Positions 51,028-59,932 of a stretch of DNA of 64,000 bases are shown here, one piece after another. Each line of letters opens with the position of its first letter. The stretch's first letter is position 1. This DNA is from Aquibium pacificus (lineage in GTDB: Bacteria; Pseudomonadota; Alphaproteobacteria; Rhizobiales; Rhizobiaceae). A program made the translations under genes and the position numbers. The notes under the pieces were generated by a model, which saw only the letters and a program-made list of their open reading frames with translations, ran no database searches and was not told where the DNA came from. The stretch spans positions 868,001 to 932,000 of the forward strand of contig NZ_JBDPGJ010000001.1 of NCBI RefSeq assembly GCF_040839445.1, in the 5' to 3' direction.

Positions 51028-53169
51028 ATGACAATTCTCTATGTCGTCATTCTCTGCGGCGCGCTGTCCATCGTGTACGCCATCTGGGCGACGCAATCGG
51101 TCCTTGCGGCCGATCAGGGCAATGCGCGCATGCAGGAAATCGCCGGCGCGATCCGCGAAGGCGCGCAAGCCTACCTCACCCGCCAGTACACCACGATCGC
51201 CATGGTCGGCATCGTGGTGCTGCTGCTCGCCTGGTGGCTTCTCAGCGGGCTGGCGGCCATCGGCTTCCTGATCGGCGCCGTGCTGTCGGGCGCGGCCGGC
51301 TTCATCGGCATGCACGTCTCCGTGCGCGCCAACGTCCGCACGGCGCAGGCGGCATCCAACAGCCTGGCGGCGGGTCTCGACATCGCCTTCAAGTCGGGCG
51401 CCATCACCGGCATGCTCGTCGCCGGCCTCGCGCTGCTCGGCGTGTCGGTCTACTACTGGGTGCTGGTCGGTCCCCTGGGGCTCGCGCCGAACGACCGGGC
51501 CGTCATCGACGCGCTCGTGGCGCTCGGCTTCGGCGCCTCGCTGATCTCGATCTTCGCGCGTCTGGGCGGCGGCATCTTCACCAAGGGCGCCGATGTGGGC
51601 GGCGACCTCGTGGGCAAGGTGGAAGCCGGCATTCCCGAGGACGACCCGCGCAACCCCGCGACCATCGCCGACAATGTGGGCGACAACGTCGGCGACTGCG
51701 CCGGCATGGCCGCCGACCTCTTCGAGACCTATGCGGTGACCGTGGTCGCGACGATGGTGCTGGGCGCGATCTTCTTCGGCGGCACCGCCATTCTCGGCAG
51801 CGTGATGCTCTACCCGCTCGCCATCTGCGGGGCCTGCATCATCACCTCCATCATCGGCACCTTCTTCGTCAAGCTCGGCTCCAACGGCTCCATCATGGGC
51901 GCCCTCTACAAGGGCCTGATCGTGACCGGCCTCCTGTCCATCATCGGCCTTGGCGGAGCGACTTCGCTGACGGTCGGATGGGGCGACATCGGGGTCGGCG
52001 GCGGCGTCGCCGTCAACGGAACCTACCTGTTCGTCTGTGGCATCGTCGGCCTGATCGTAACCGGACTGATCGTCGTCATCACCGAATACTACACCGGCAC
52101 CAACAAGCGCCCGGTGAACTCGATCGCCCAGGCGTCGGTGAGCGGCCATGGCACCAACGTCATCCAGGGACTGGCCGTGTCGCTGGAAGCCACCGCGCTG
52201 CCGGCCATCGTCATCGTCGGCGGCATCATCGTCACCTACCAGCTCGCCGGGCTCTTCGGCACGGCGATCGCGGTGACGACCATGCTCGGGCTCGCCGGCA
52301 TGATCGTGGCGCTCGACGCCTTCGGTCCGGTGACCGACAATGCCGGCGGCATTGCCGAAATGGCCGGCCTGCCCAAGGAGGTGCGCCAGTCGACCGACGC
52401 GCTCGACGCGGTCGGCAACACCACCAAGGCGGTCACCAAGGGCTACGCGATCGGCTCGGCCGGCCTCGGCGCGCTGGTGCTGTTCGCGGCTTATTCCTAC
52501 GACCTCGAATTCTTCATGGCCAACAGCCAGACCTACCCCTACTTCGCGGGCATGGAGAACGTGTCGTTCTCGCTCTCCAACCCCTACGTGGTGGCGGGTC
52601 TGATCTTCGGCGGCCTGATCCCCTATCTCTTCGGCGGCATCGCCATGACCGCAGTGGGACGCGCGGCAGGCGCGGTCGTCGAGGAGGTTCGCCGGCAATT
52701 CCGCGAGAAGCCGGGCATCATGGAAGGTAAGGACCGTCCGGACTATGCCCGCGCGGTGGACATGCTGACCAAGGCGGCGATCCGGGAGATGATCATCCCC
52801 TCGCTGCTGCCGGTTCTGGCCCCGCTGGTCGTCTATTTCGGCGTGCTGCTGATCTCCGGCTCCAAGGCCTCGGCCTTCGCCGCACTCGGCGCCTCGCTGC
52901 TGGGCGTCATCGTCAACGGCCTGTTCGTCGCCATCTCGATGACCTCGGGCGGCGGCGCCTGGGACAACGCCAAGAAGTCCTTCGAGGACGGCTTCGTCGA
53001 CAAGGACGGCGTCAAGCACATGAAGGGTTCGGAAGCCCACAAGGCTTCCGTCACCGGCGACACGGTCGGCGATCCCTACAAGGACACCGCCGGCCCGGCC
53101 GTGAACCCGGCCATCAAGATCACCAACATCATGGCGCTCCTGCTGCTGGCCGTGCTCGCGCACAGCTGA
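51028..53169 (+). CDS. hppA: K+-insensitive pyrophosphate-energised proton pump
   Basis: A 713-residue membrane-bound pyrophosphatase with about 16 membrane segments, coupling PPi hydrolysis to H+ export. The PPi/Mg site is DVGGDLVGKVEAGIPEDDPR followed by NPATIADNVGDNVGDCAGMA. The block VGNTTKAVTKGYAIGSA carries Lys where K+-dependent enzymes have Ala, which assigns the K+-independent, H+-type enzyme. ATG 51028 begins the first membrane helix (TILYVVILCGALSIVYAIWA). A strong terminator follows. Confidence 0.97.
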   Translation: MTILYVVILCGALSIVYAIWATQSVLAADQGNARMQEIAGAIREGAQAYLTRQYTTIAMVGIVVLLLAWWLLSGLAAIGFLIGAVLSGAAGFIGMHVSVRANVRTAQAASNSLAAGLDIAFKSGAITGMLVAGLALLGVSVYYWVLVGPLGLAPNDRAVIDALVALGFGASLISIFARLGGGIFTKGADVGGDLVGKVEAGIPEDDPRNPATIADNVGDNVGDCAGMAADLFETYAVTVVATMVLGAIFFGGTAILGSVMLYPLAICGACIITSIIGTFFVKLGSNGSIMGALYKGLIVTGLLSIIGLGGATSLTVGWGDIGVGGGVAVNGTYLFVCGIVGLIVTGLIVVITEYYTGTNKRPVNSIAQASVSGHGTNVIQGLAVSLEATALPAIVIVGGIIVTYQLAGLFGTAIAVTTMLGLAGMIVALDAFGPVTDNAGGIAEMAGLPKEVRQSTDALDAVGNTTKAVTKGYAIGSAGLGALVLFAAYSYDLEFFMANSQTYPYFAGMENVSFSLSNPYVVAGLIFGGLIPYLFGGIAMTAVGRAAGAVVEEVRRQFREKPGIMEGKDRPDYARAVDMLTKAAIREMIIPSLLPVLAPLVVYFGVLLISGSKASAFAALGASLLGVIVNGLFVAISMTSGGGAWDNAKKSFEDGFVDKDGVKHMKGSEAHKASVTGDTVGDPYKDTAGPAVNPAIKITNIMALLLLAVLAHS

Positions 53170-53199
53170 TCAGGCGTAGAGCCGCCCGAGAATAAAAGT

Positions 53200-53227
53200 C
53201 CCCGCCGGAGCGATCCGGCGGGGTTTT
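53200..53227 (+). terminator. Intrinsic terminator after hppA
   Basis: A perfect 9-bp stem CCCCGCCGG (53200-53208) / CCGGCGGGG (53215-53223) with a six-base loop runs into TTTTCGCTTTT, 30 bases after the hppA stop. Confidence 0.88.
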
Positions 53228-53361
53228 CGCTTTTGGGGGATACACGGTTGTCGTCCAATTTCCGGGCATCGTGAGCGATCCGATCGGCCCATAGGCGCTC
53301 CGCCGGTTGACTTGGCCGCGGGTTCTCCGCAAGTTTGCATGAAGAACAACGGACAGCGCTC

Positions 53362-54006
53362 ATGCACCGGTCTGAAGCAGAGCGGACCGTCGTCATTGCC
53401 GACGATCATGCGGTCGTCCGCAGCGGGTTGCGCAATATTCTTTCCTCACTTCAAGGTGTCCGGATCATCGGGGAAGCTGCGAACGGCCTGGAAGCCATCG
53501 CGCATGGCAAGAGGTATCAGCCTTCGATGATGACACTCGATGCCGGGATGCCAATGTGCAACGGCATGGAGGTCCTTGGCGAGGTGCGACGCTGGTCGCC
53601 CCGGACCAGGATTTGCGTGGTGACGGGATTCACGTCAGTGGGCAGTCTCGCCGACTGGCGATCGGCTGGCGTGGACGGACTTTTTCTCAAGAGTTCTGAA
53701 CCGGCGGAGCTGCGGGAAGGATTTCGCCGGATCCTTACCGGGAGCACCTATCTCCAGCACGATATCCGGTGCCTCCTCGATGATCGACAGCAGGTTGTCG
53801 AACTCACCTTGCGGGAACGGCAGATCCTCCATCAGGTGGCCCTCGGACTTTCCAATGGTGAAATCGCCGAGAAGCTCTCGATCAGTCCGAAGACGGTGGA
53901 TAATCATCGCTCCCGCCTCATGGCCAAGCTCGGGGTCCATTCCGTAGCGCAACTGGTTGCCTACGCGCTAAAGGAAGGACTGCTGGAGCCGGCGCGCCAG
54001 GCTTAG
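53362..54006 (+). CDS. NarL/LuxR-family response regulator
   Basis: A 214-residue two-domain regulator. The receiver (RTVVIADDHAVVRSGLRNIL; phosphoacceptor Asp in MMTLDAGMPMCNGMEVLGEV; Lys in GLFLKSSEP) is followed by a LuxR-type helix-turn-helix (LTLRERQILHQVALGLSNGE, IAEKLSISPKTVDNHRSRLM). I choose ATG 53362; an in-frame TTG at 53335 would add nine residues. A histidine kinase gene lies 0.7 kb downstream in the opposite orientation and is the plausible partner. Confidence 0.9.
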   Translation: MHRSEAERTVVIADDHAVVRSGLRNILSSLQGVRIIGEAANGLEAIAHGKRYQPSMMTLDAGMPMCNGMEVLGEVRRWSPRTRICVVTGFTSVGSLADWRSAGVDGLFLKSSEPAELREGFRRILTGSTYLQHDIRCLLDDRQQVVELTLRERQILHQVALGLSNGEIAEKLSISPKTVDNHRSRLMAKLGVHSVAQLVAYALKEGLLEPARQA

Positions 54007-54151
54007 CTGGCGACGAGCTTCCAATCCGGCTGTGGCGCGACCTCCGAAAAATCGTGTCTGGCTTCTCTCGAATAGGGTGTGGACCTCATGCGGGATACCG
54101 GGCGGGGCAGATAGATATGATCCCGAAGGGCAACCTGGAAGGAGGAACGAC

Positions 54152-54619
54152 ATGAAGATGAACATCCTTTGCGCCGCATTGATCGCTTCGAGCGCTGCTT
54201 TCGCCGGCCTTGCCACGACGACCACAAGCGCCATCGCCGGCCAGTGGAAGAACTGCAACCATGAAGGCGGGTTCTGCAACCCGTCCGGTTACACGACGAA
54301 GATCCGCTATGGCGTCAACGGCAGGTGGAAGGTGAAGAACACCACCGGCGGTGTCTGGTGCACCAATCAGAATTTCGGAGATCCTGCCCCCGGAAGGCGC
54401 AAGAACTGTGATGCCTACTACCCGAACTGGGAAACTTGCACACACGAGGGCGGCTTCTGCAAGGTCGGTGCGGGCACCTCCGTCCGCTACGGCACCAGCC
54501 CGCACAAGTCCGGGAGTTACAACCAAAAGAAGGCCGGAAACGGCGGCATCTGGTGCGACAACCACAATTTCGGCGACCCGGCGTTGGGGAAGCGCAAGAA
54601 TTGCTGGGTGCTGAAGTAG
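54152..54619 (+). CDS. Secreted Cys-rich protein of two tandem repeats
   Basis: A 155-residue protein with a strong GGAGGA site, signal peptide MKMNILCAALIASSAAFAGL and likely cleavage after AIA (residue 29). The mature part is two repeats of about 60 residues, each with four Cys. Repeat 1 includes WKNCNHEGGFCNPSG, RYGVNGRW, GGVWCTNQNFGDPAPGRRKNC. Repeat 2 includes WETCTHEGGFCKVGA, VRYGTSPH, GGIWCDNHNFGDPALGKRKNC. The C-EGG-C ... RYG ... C-N-FGDP-G-K-C pattern resembles a small putative carbohydrate-binding module found on secreted enzymes; that similarity is from memory. No enzyme domain is attached. It lies between a response regulator and a histidine kinase. Confidence 0.8.
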   Translation: MKMNILCAALIASSAAFAGLATTTTSAIAGQWKNCNHEGGFCNPSGYTTKIRYGVNGRWKVKNTTGGVWCTNQNFGDPAPGRRKNCDAYYPNWETCTHEGGFCKVGAGTSVRYGTSPHKSGSYNQKKAGNGGIWCDNHNFGDPALGKRKNCWVLK

Positions 54620-54648
54620 CGCGCGTGATCGTCATGTCCGATCTCAGA

Positions 54649-54671
54649 CCGGGCGGCGGCAAACCGCCCGG
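54649..54671. terminator. Bidirectional terminator hairpin
   Basis: CCGGGCGG (54649-54656) / CCGCCCGG (54664-54671), a perfect 8-bp stem with a seven-base loop, lies between the converging secreted-protein gene and histidine kinase gene. Confidence 0.65.
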
Positions 54672-54692
54672 CTTCAAGTGTCGAACGGCGTG

Positions 54693-56678
54693 TCATTCGG
54701 CTGGCTGACCAATGATCAAGGGCTTCAGGCCCGATATCCGGAAATGCATTCCACGCCGGTTCGTCGCGATCCGCGAGATGGTCCAGCCGTTCTTCGCGCA
54801 TATCCTGCTCACTGCCTCGAGCCCCAGCCCTTCTCCGCGGCGGCGCTGCACCGCAACGCCAAGGTCTGCTTCTCCGTGGTCGAGAATTCCCTTGCCGCGA
54901 TCGATGACATCGATCGCCACGCCATCGAATCTCCTGCGTACACCGATCAGTATCCGGTCCGATCCGCTGTGCATGATCGCGTTCGAGACGAGGTTTGTGA
55001 GGACACGCAGAAGGTCCACGGGATCGGCCTGAACGCGTAGGGAAGTCTTCACGGTCCTAAGGTCTATTCCATGTGATGTCGCTTCGTCGGTGAACATGAA
55101 GACTGCGTTCTCAATGGGCGCGGAAAGAGGAAACTCTTCATCGCTGATGGCATCATCGGGCAACCCGCTTTTCTCCGCAGCGGGTTCGTCGAGCGCCGGT
55201 CGCCGGACATCGACCAGTTGCTGAAGGTAGGCGAGAGTTTCGGACAATTGAACGCGTGTCTCCGCACCAGCCATGCCGGGATCGTCGGACATTCGCTCGA
55301 CAGCAATCTGCAGCGAGAGGAGCGGCTGCCGGATGTCGTGGCGAGTGGTGTCGAGTTCAAGCGAGCGCTGGACTGCAAGGTCGCTCGACTGTCTCTCCCG
55401 TCGGCGCAGCACCCAGGTCAGGCGCGCAACCGCCAGTGAAAAGACGAAGCCGTCCAGCAGCTGCCCGTACCGCAGTACCGCCTCCTTCTGTCCCGGCGGC
55501 AACAACGAATCCATCTGCGAGAGAAACGTGAATGCACCGACATAACCGAAAAGAACGAGCGAACCGAGGAGATAGAAAGCGCCGCCCGGAATTCTGTCGC
55601 GTACGGCCGCGAGTGACGCTACCATCTGGAGCGCCAGGAAACCGAGCACGATGAAACCGGCGCACAATTTTACCTTCACGAGCGGCAGGAAGATCGGCGC
55701 CGGCATGTAGCCGATTGCCACGGCGAGAAGCAGCATGATCGATCCGTTGAGCATGGCGTGCCGCTTCCCTGTCTTGATGAATTCGCGCGCCATTAGTAGT
55801 GCGAAGCAGACAGCGACGAGACCGATCACATGCGATGCAACCGCGTTCCATTCAGGCAGAGCCGGCCAGATATGAGCGAACAGTGTGCCGTCGAGCTGGG
55901 CATTGTAAGCCATGACCGACAAGAAGAACCCCGCGTAGAGCGCAGAAACCATTGAACGAAGCGCAATGGCGAAGGTGAAGATGAAAACGAGCAGAACCAG
56001 TGCGGCTGCATAGAAGATGGCAAGCGGGATCTCCCGGGCGAGATTGACCTCCGCAGCGCGGGAGGAGGGGTAAATCGACAGGGGCAGCGTCGCGGGACCA
56101 TCGAACTCGGCATAAAGCCAGAGACGGATCGCCTCTCCCGGACCGAGCGAGAAGGCCTCGCTGACGAGATGCCGAGAGAGCACAGCCCGATCGTAGAACG
56201 GTGTTTCATCATCCTCATCGAGAATCTTGCGGGTTTGCCCGCTGACCTCAAGCCAGACCTCCAGCTTGCGCAAGTAGGGTCGTCCGGTATCGAGAACCCA
56301 CTCTTCTGGTACCGAGCCTTCATTGCGCAGCAGTGAAGTCAGCCAGAAACCGCTGTCCGTAAGTCCGAACGAGAAGTCCGGATCGGGGACGGTCATGAAG
56401 CTTCCGCGGGCATACATGGTGCGTGCGGCCTGCAGGCCGACGGAAGAACGGGGCACCTCCATATATGCCAGATGATTGCCAATGTGGTCCGCCGTTATGC
56501 CGTGGCTCAGCGGGAGCGGCTGATCCCCGGGAGCACAGATGCCCTGAGGAAGCTGGCAGAGTATAATAGCAAACAGAAGCGCAACGACGGAAAGCGGACG
56601 CCGAGCCGCGCCGATACAGGCGGTCGAGCCGCCCCGAACGAGATGTCCCGTGTTGGTCGGCAGTTGCGGAAAACGCAC
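54693..56678 (-). CDS. 7TM-DISM sensor histidine kinase
   Basis: A 661-residue membrane kinase starting at GTG. An N-terminal membrane/signal helix (about 28-47) leads to a periplasmic 7TMR-DISMED2-like carbohydrate-binding fold (about 60-200; GFWLTSLLRNEGSVPEEWVL), a seven-helix 7TM-DISM module (about 215-405), a coiled linker, the H-box (TTRHDIRQPLLSLQIAVERM, with phospho-His) and the ATPase domain (NLVSNAIMHS, DVIDRGKGI, GEGLGLEAVS). All kinase boxes are present. DISM sensors often detect sugars. Its likely regulator partner is the NarL-type protein at 53362-54006. Confidence 0.9.
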   Translation of the reverse strand: MRFPQLPTNTGHLVRGGSTACIGAARRPLSVVALLFAIILCQLPQGICAPGDQPLPLSHGITADHIGNHLAYMEVPRSSVGLQAARTMYARGSFMTVPDPDFSFGLTDSGFWLTSLLRNEGSVPEEWVLDTGRPYLRKLEVWLEVSGQTRKILDEDDETPFYDRAVLSRHLVSEAFSLGPGEAIRLWLYAEFDGPATLPLSIYPSSRAAEVNLAREIPLAIFYAAALVLLVFIFTFAIALRSMVSALYAGFFLSVMAYNAQLDGTLFAHIWPALPEWNAVASHVIGLVAVCFALLMAREFIKTGKRHAMLNGSIMLLLAVAIGYMPAPIFLPLVKVKLCAGFIVLGFLALQMVASLAAVRDRIPGGAFYLLGSLVLFGYVGAFTFLSQMDSLLPPGQKEAVLRYGQLLDGFVFSLAVARLTWVLRRRERQSSDLAVQRSLELDTTRHDIRQPLLSLQIAVERMSDDPGMAGAETRVQLSETLAYLQQLVDVRRPALDEPAAEKSGLPDDAISDEEFPLSAPIENAVFMFTDEATSHGIDLRTVKTSLRVQADPVDLLRVLTNLVSNAIMHSGSDRILIGVRRRFDGVAIDVIDRGKGILDHGEADLGVAVQRRRGEGLGLEAVSRICAKNGWTISRIATNRRGMHFRISGLKPLIIGQPAE

Positions 56679-57017
56679 TTCGCCCTCGGGTCATTCGAAA
56701 TAATGGTGGCGGTCTGCCTGGACCGCACCTCATCGTGGAAGTTGAGGCTCCATCTTACCGATCCGGGACGATCCTCCAAGAAGTTCTCCACGCGACTGTA
56801 GCGCCCTGCGTTTCCTCCAGACGAGGCTATGGTTCACCCCGGGTTGCTCCGGTGTCCTTTTTCGAACCGTCTGCTGGCAGCCCCCCATCACGGCGTCCGG
56901 TATTTCGGTGAGGAAAGATAGTCCCCTCGTGAAACCGGAGAAAGCAGGGACGGATAGAACAACCCCCGCTCATCGAGTCCCACCGACTCGCGAAATCCCG
57001 GCGTCAGATCCCCATCC
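56679..57017. other. Intergenic region between kinase and bamE
   Basis: These 339 bases have no recognisable gene, repeat or hairpin of note. They should contain the kinase promoter on the minus strand and the 3' end of the bamE transcript. Confidence 0.5.
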
Positions 57018-57542
57018 TCAGTTCGGCCCGCTATTGCCGAACGGGCCGCCCGCAGGCGGCTTGCCGCCGGACAGGCCGGAGAAGAGCTGGCCGACGAAGG
57101 ACTGGTCCTTGCCGCCGGTCGGCGTCGTGCGCGAGACGAAGTCGAAGACCTTGCCGTCCTTGAGGCCGTAGTGTGCGATGTTGTCCACGCGGCCTTCGTC
57201 GTTGAAATAGACCGCCATCACCTGCTGGTCGACGATCTTGGGGTTCATGAAGGCGACGGGACGGACGCGCTTCTGGGAGATGTAGTAGAAGACCTCGGTG
57301 TCGAAGGTCGCGGTGGTCGACGGCGAGCCGAGCGCCAGGAGCACCTGCTCGCGGCTCGATCCCACCGGCACGAGTTCGAGTGCCTGTTCGTCGATCACAT
57401 AGCCCTGGGTAAGGGTTTCGCTGGGGGTGAGGGAGGCGGTGGTGCAGCCGGAAAGCACGATCCCCGCTGCGGCAATGCCCAACGCCGCCGGCCGAAGGAT
57501 GGACCCTGCCTTGAAAAACTGCGACCGCACCGACATCTCCAT
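57018..57542 (-). CDS. bamE: Outer membrane protein assembly factor BamE
   Basis: A lipoprotein of about 174 residues. The lipobox is GIVLSGC, and the BamE/SmpA domain shows GYVIDEQALELVPVGSSREQ, then VLLALGSPSTTATFDTEVFY and YYISQKRVRPVAFMNPKIVD. It is a subunit of the BAM complex that inserts beta-barrel proteins. I use ATG 57542 (MEMSVRSQFF); the frame is open further upstream but overlaps the divergent gene's promoter. The proline/glycine-rich C-terminus is typical of rhizobial BamE. Confidence 0.92.
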   Translation of the reverse strand: MEMSVRSQFFKAGSILRPAALGIAAAGIVLSGCTTASLTPSETLTQGYVIDEQALELVPVGSSREQVLLALGSPSTTATFDTEVFYYISQKRVRPVAFMNPKIVDQQVMAVYFNDEGRVDNIAHYGLKDGKVFDFVSRTTPTGGKDQSFVGQLFSGLSGGKPPAGGPFGNSGPN

Positions 57543-57643
57543 GCAAATCGGCCCAGCAAGCTTGCGCGAGGCCGCGAACTCGGTAAACCAGCTTCTTCGC
57601 CGATGCAACCTGACCCGCTGCGTGCGTGGCACACGAGGGAGAC

Positions 57644-58192
57644 ATGCCCGGCATGCTCAGACAATTCTTGGGCCTGCGGCCGAACGCCAACAGGGCCGTA
57701 GCGGATGCCGTCTACAGCCGAATCGTGGCGGCGGCGCGGCAGCCCGAATTCTACGCCAACTGGGACGTGCCCGATACGCCGCTGGGGCGTTTCGAGATGT
57801 TGTCCCTGCACGTCTTCCTGTTCATGCACCGCGCGCGCGGTGGCGACCAGGCGCTCGGCGACCTGACGCAGGAACTGACGGACGGCTTCTTTACCGACGT
57901 CGACCATTCGCTGCGGGAACTCGGTATCGGCGATCTCGGCGTCCCGAAACGCATGAAGAAGCTCGCGCGGATGTTTTACGGCCGCGCGGAAGCCTATGGC
58001 GCGGCTCTGCAGGCCGGCGATGTGTCGGCGCTTGCCGCGGCGTTCCAGCGCAATATCCGGCCCGACCTCGCGGAGTGGAACGGAGCCGGTCCCCTGTCGC
58101 TTCACGCGATGGAGGTCGAGCGATGTCTCGCTGCGCAGACGTCCGAACAACTGCTGCAGGGCAGGGTGGAATTCCCGTCGCCGGTTCGCTAG
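57644..58192 (+). CDS. Ubiquinol-cytochrome c chaperone (Cbp3/UQCC1 family)
   Basis: A 182-residue all-helical protein: ADAVYSRIVAAARQPEFYAN, then MLSLHVFLFMHRARGGDQAL, ELTDGFFTDVDHSLRELGIG and VPKRMKKLARMFYGRAEAYG match the Cbp3 family that assists cytochrome bc1 assembly. GAGGGAG lies just before ATG 57644; ATG 57653 is an alternative. It is divergent from bamE and 15 bases upstream of the DUF177 gene, a conserved alphaproteobacterial order. Confidence 0.92.
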   Translation: MPGMLRQFLGLRPNANRAVADAVYSRIVAAARQPEFYANWDVPDTPLGRFEMLSLHVFLFMHRARGGDQALGDLTQELTDGFFTDVDHSLRELGIGDLGVPKRMKKLARMFYGRAEAYGAALQAGDVSALAAAFQRNIRPDLAEWNGAGPLSLHAMEVERCLAAQTSEQLLQGRVEFPSPVR

Positions 58193-58207
58193 ATCGCGGA
58201 AGCCGAT

Positions 58208-58762
58208 ATGAACGAACATCAGAAGAGCCCGATCTCGTTTCACGCCAGCATCCTGCGGCTGCCCAGGAAGGGCATGCCCGTCGTACTGGAACCCAATGCC
58301 GCCCAGCGTGAGGCGCTGGCGAGCGAGCACGACCTCCTGAGCGTCGATCGCTTCCGCGCGGACCTGCTCGTGGAGCCCTGGAAAGGCGACGGCGTGCGAG
58401 TGTCCGGCGAGGTCGCGGCGCACATCACGCAAGCCTGCGTGGTCACGCTCGAGCCGGTGGAGAGCGATCTGTACGCGCGAATCGACGCCCTGTTCATCCC
58501 CGAGCATTCGCCGCTCGCGCGATACGAGAGGGATCCGTCCGGCGAGATCCTGGTCGATCCGGAAGGGCCGGATGCGCCCGAGGTCTTTTCCGGCGACAGG
58601 ATCGACGTCGGCGCCCTGGCGGAGGAATTCTTCGCGCTCGAAATCGACCCCTATCCGCGCAAGGCGGCGCCCTCCGGCGAGGCCGTTCATGGAGACAGGT
58701 CGTTCAGGGACGAGACCGAATCGCCATTCGCCAGGCTCGCCGACCTGAGGAGGAAACTCTGA
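58208..58762 (+). CDS. YceD-family DUF177 protein
   Basis: A 184-residue DUF177 protein. The conserved Cys block is AHITQACVVTLEPVESDLYA, and the acidic block DVGALAEEFFALEIDPYPRK. YceD proteins are linked to 23S rRNA processing and normally sit before rpmF and plsX. rpmF is absent here, as usual in this group. It probably forms a transcript with the chaperone and plsX genes. Confidence 0.92.
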   Translation: MNEHQKSPISFHASILRLPRKGMPVVLEPNAAQREALASEHDLLSVDRFRADLLVEPWKGDGVRVSGEVAAHITQACVVTLEPVESDLYARIDALFIPEHSPLARYERDPSGEILVDPEGPDAPEVFSGDRIDVGALAEEFFALEIDPYPRKAAPSGEAVHGDRSFRDETESPFARLADLRRKL

Positions 58763-58868
58763 ACGCATTGGCCAAGCGGCCCGATTACGGTTGTGCCTGC
58801 CGCGAAAACAGCTATTTTCGCCGCACTTTGCGGGACGCACTCGGGTTGCGGATCATGATGGGAACAGC

Positions 58869-59924
58869 GTGGTAAGAATCTCCATCGATGCCATGGGCGG
58901 CGACCACGGACCGGCGGTCATCGTCGCGGGTCTTCAGAACGTGGTTCAGAGGCGTTCCGATGTCCGCTTCCTCATTTTCGGCCAGGAGGAAGTCGTTGCG
59001 CCGGTGCTGGCCCGGTTTCCGAAGGTCGCGGCAGTTTCGGACTTCGTCCACTGCGAGGTCGCGGTGCGCATGGACGACAAGCCCAGCCAGGCGCTTCGGC
59101 ACGGGCGCTGGAAATCGTCCATGTGGAAGGCGGTCGAGGCGGTGAAGGCGGGCGATGCCGACGTGTGCATTTCGGCCGGCAACACCGGCGCGCTGATGGC
59201 CATGTCGAAGTTCTGCCTGCGCACCATGGCAAGCATCGAGCGGCCGGCGATCGCGGCCATCTGGCCGACGGCCAAGAGCGAGAGCATCGTTCTCGACGTG
59301 GGGGCCACGATCGGCGCCGACGCGCACCAGCTCATCGATTTCGCCATTCTCGGCTCGGCGATGGCCCGGGCGCTGTTTCAGGTCGACCGGCCAACGGTCG
59401 GGTTGCTCAATGTTGGCGTGGAAGAGATCAAGGGCCAGGAAGACGTGCGCGAGGCGGGCCGGCTCCTGCGCGAAGCCGATCTCAGGACAATGGACTACCG
59501 GGGCTTCGTCGAGGGCGACGACATCGGCAAGGGCACGGTAGACGTCGTGGTGACGGAAGGCTTCGCCGGCAATATCGCTCTCAAGACGGCCGAGGGGACG
59601 GCCAGACAGATCGCCGAGTATCTGAGGGCCGCGATGAGCCGTACCTGGATGGCCAAGATCGGATACGTCTTCGCGCGCGATGCATTCCGGCGGCTGCGCG
59701 AGAAGATGGACGTCCGCAAGATCAACGGCGGGGTGTTCCTGGGTCTCAACGGCATCGTCGTGAAGAGCCATGGCGGCACCGACGACGAGGGCTTTGCCGC
59801 GGCTGTGGAACTCGGCTACGACATGGTACGCAACAGGTTGATCGACAAGATCCGAGCCGATATCGACCTATTCCACGCAAAGGTGCCCGACGTGCGCGTC
59901 CGGGCCGGATCGAACGGCGAGTAG
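58869..59924 (+). CDS. plsX: Phosphate acyltransferase PlsX
   Basis: A 351-residue enzyme converting acyl-ACP to acyl-phosphate for phospholipid synthesis. RISIDAMGGDHGPAVIVAGL, then CISAGNTGALMAMSKFCL and VTEGFAGNIALKTAEGTARQ are PlsX signatures. The start is the GTG at 58869, which places VVRISIDAMGGD at the N-terminus as in relatives. The frame continues upstream to 58791 without a ribosome site. fabH follows after 8 bases. Confidence 0.95.
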   Translation: MVRISIDAMGGDHGPAVIVAGLQNVVQRRSDVRFLIFGQEEVVAPVLARFPKVAAVSDFVHCEVAVRMDDKPSQALRHGRWKSSMWKAVEAVKAGDADVCISAGNTGALMAMSKFCLRTMASIERPAIAAIWPTAKSESIVLDVGATIGADAHQLIDFAILGSAMARALFQVDRPTVGLLNVGVEEIKGQEDVREAGRLLREADLRTMDYRGFVEGDDIGKGTVDVVVTEGFAGNIALKTAEGTARQIAEYLRAAMSRTWMAKIGYVFARDAFRRLREKMDVRKINGGVFLGLNGIVVKSHGGTDDEGFAAAVELGYDMVRNRLIDKIRADIDLFHAKVPDVRVRAGSNGE

Positions 59925-59932
59925 GTGCAACC

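Noticed and set aside
50737..53163. An 808-codon minus-strand frame opposite hppA
   Set aside because: hppA has complete motifs on the plus strand; the antisense frame is a His/Asp/Arg-rich mirror.
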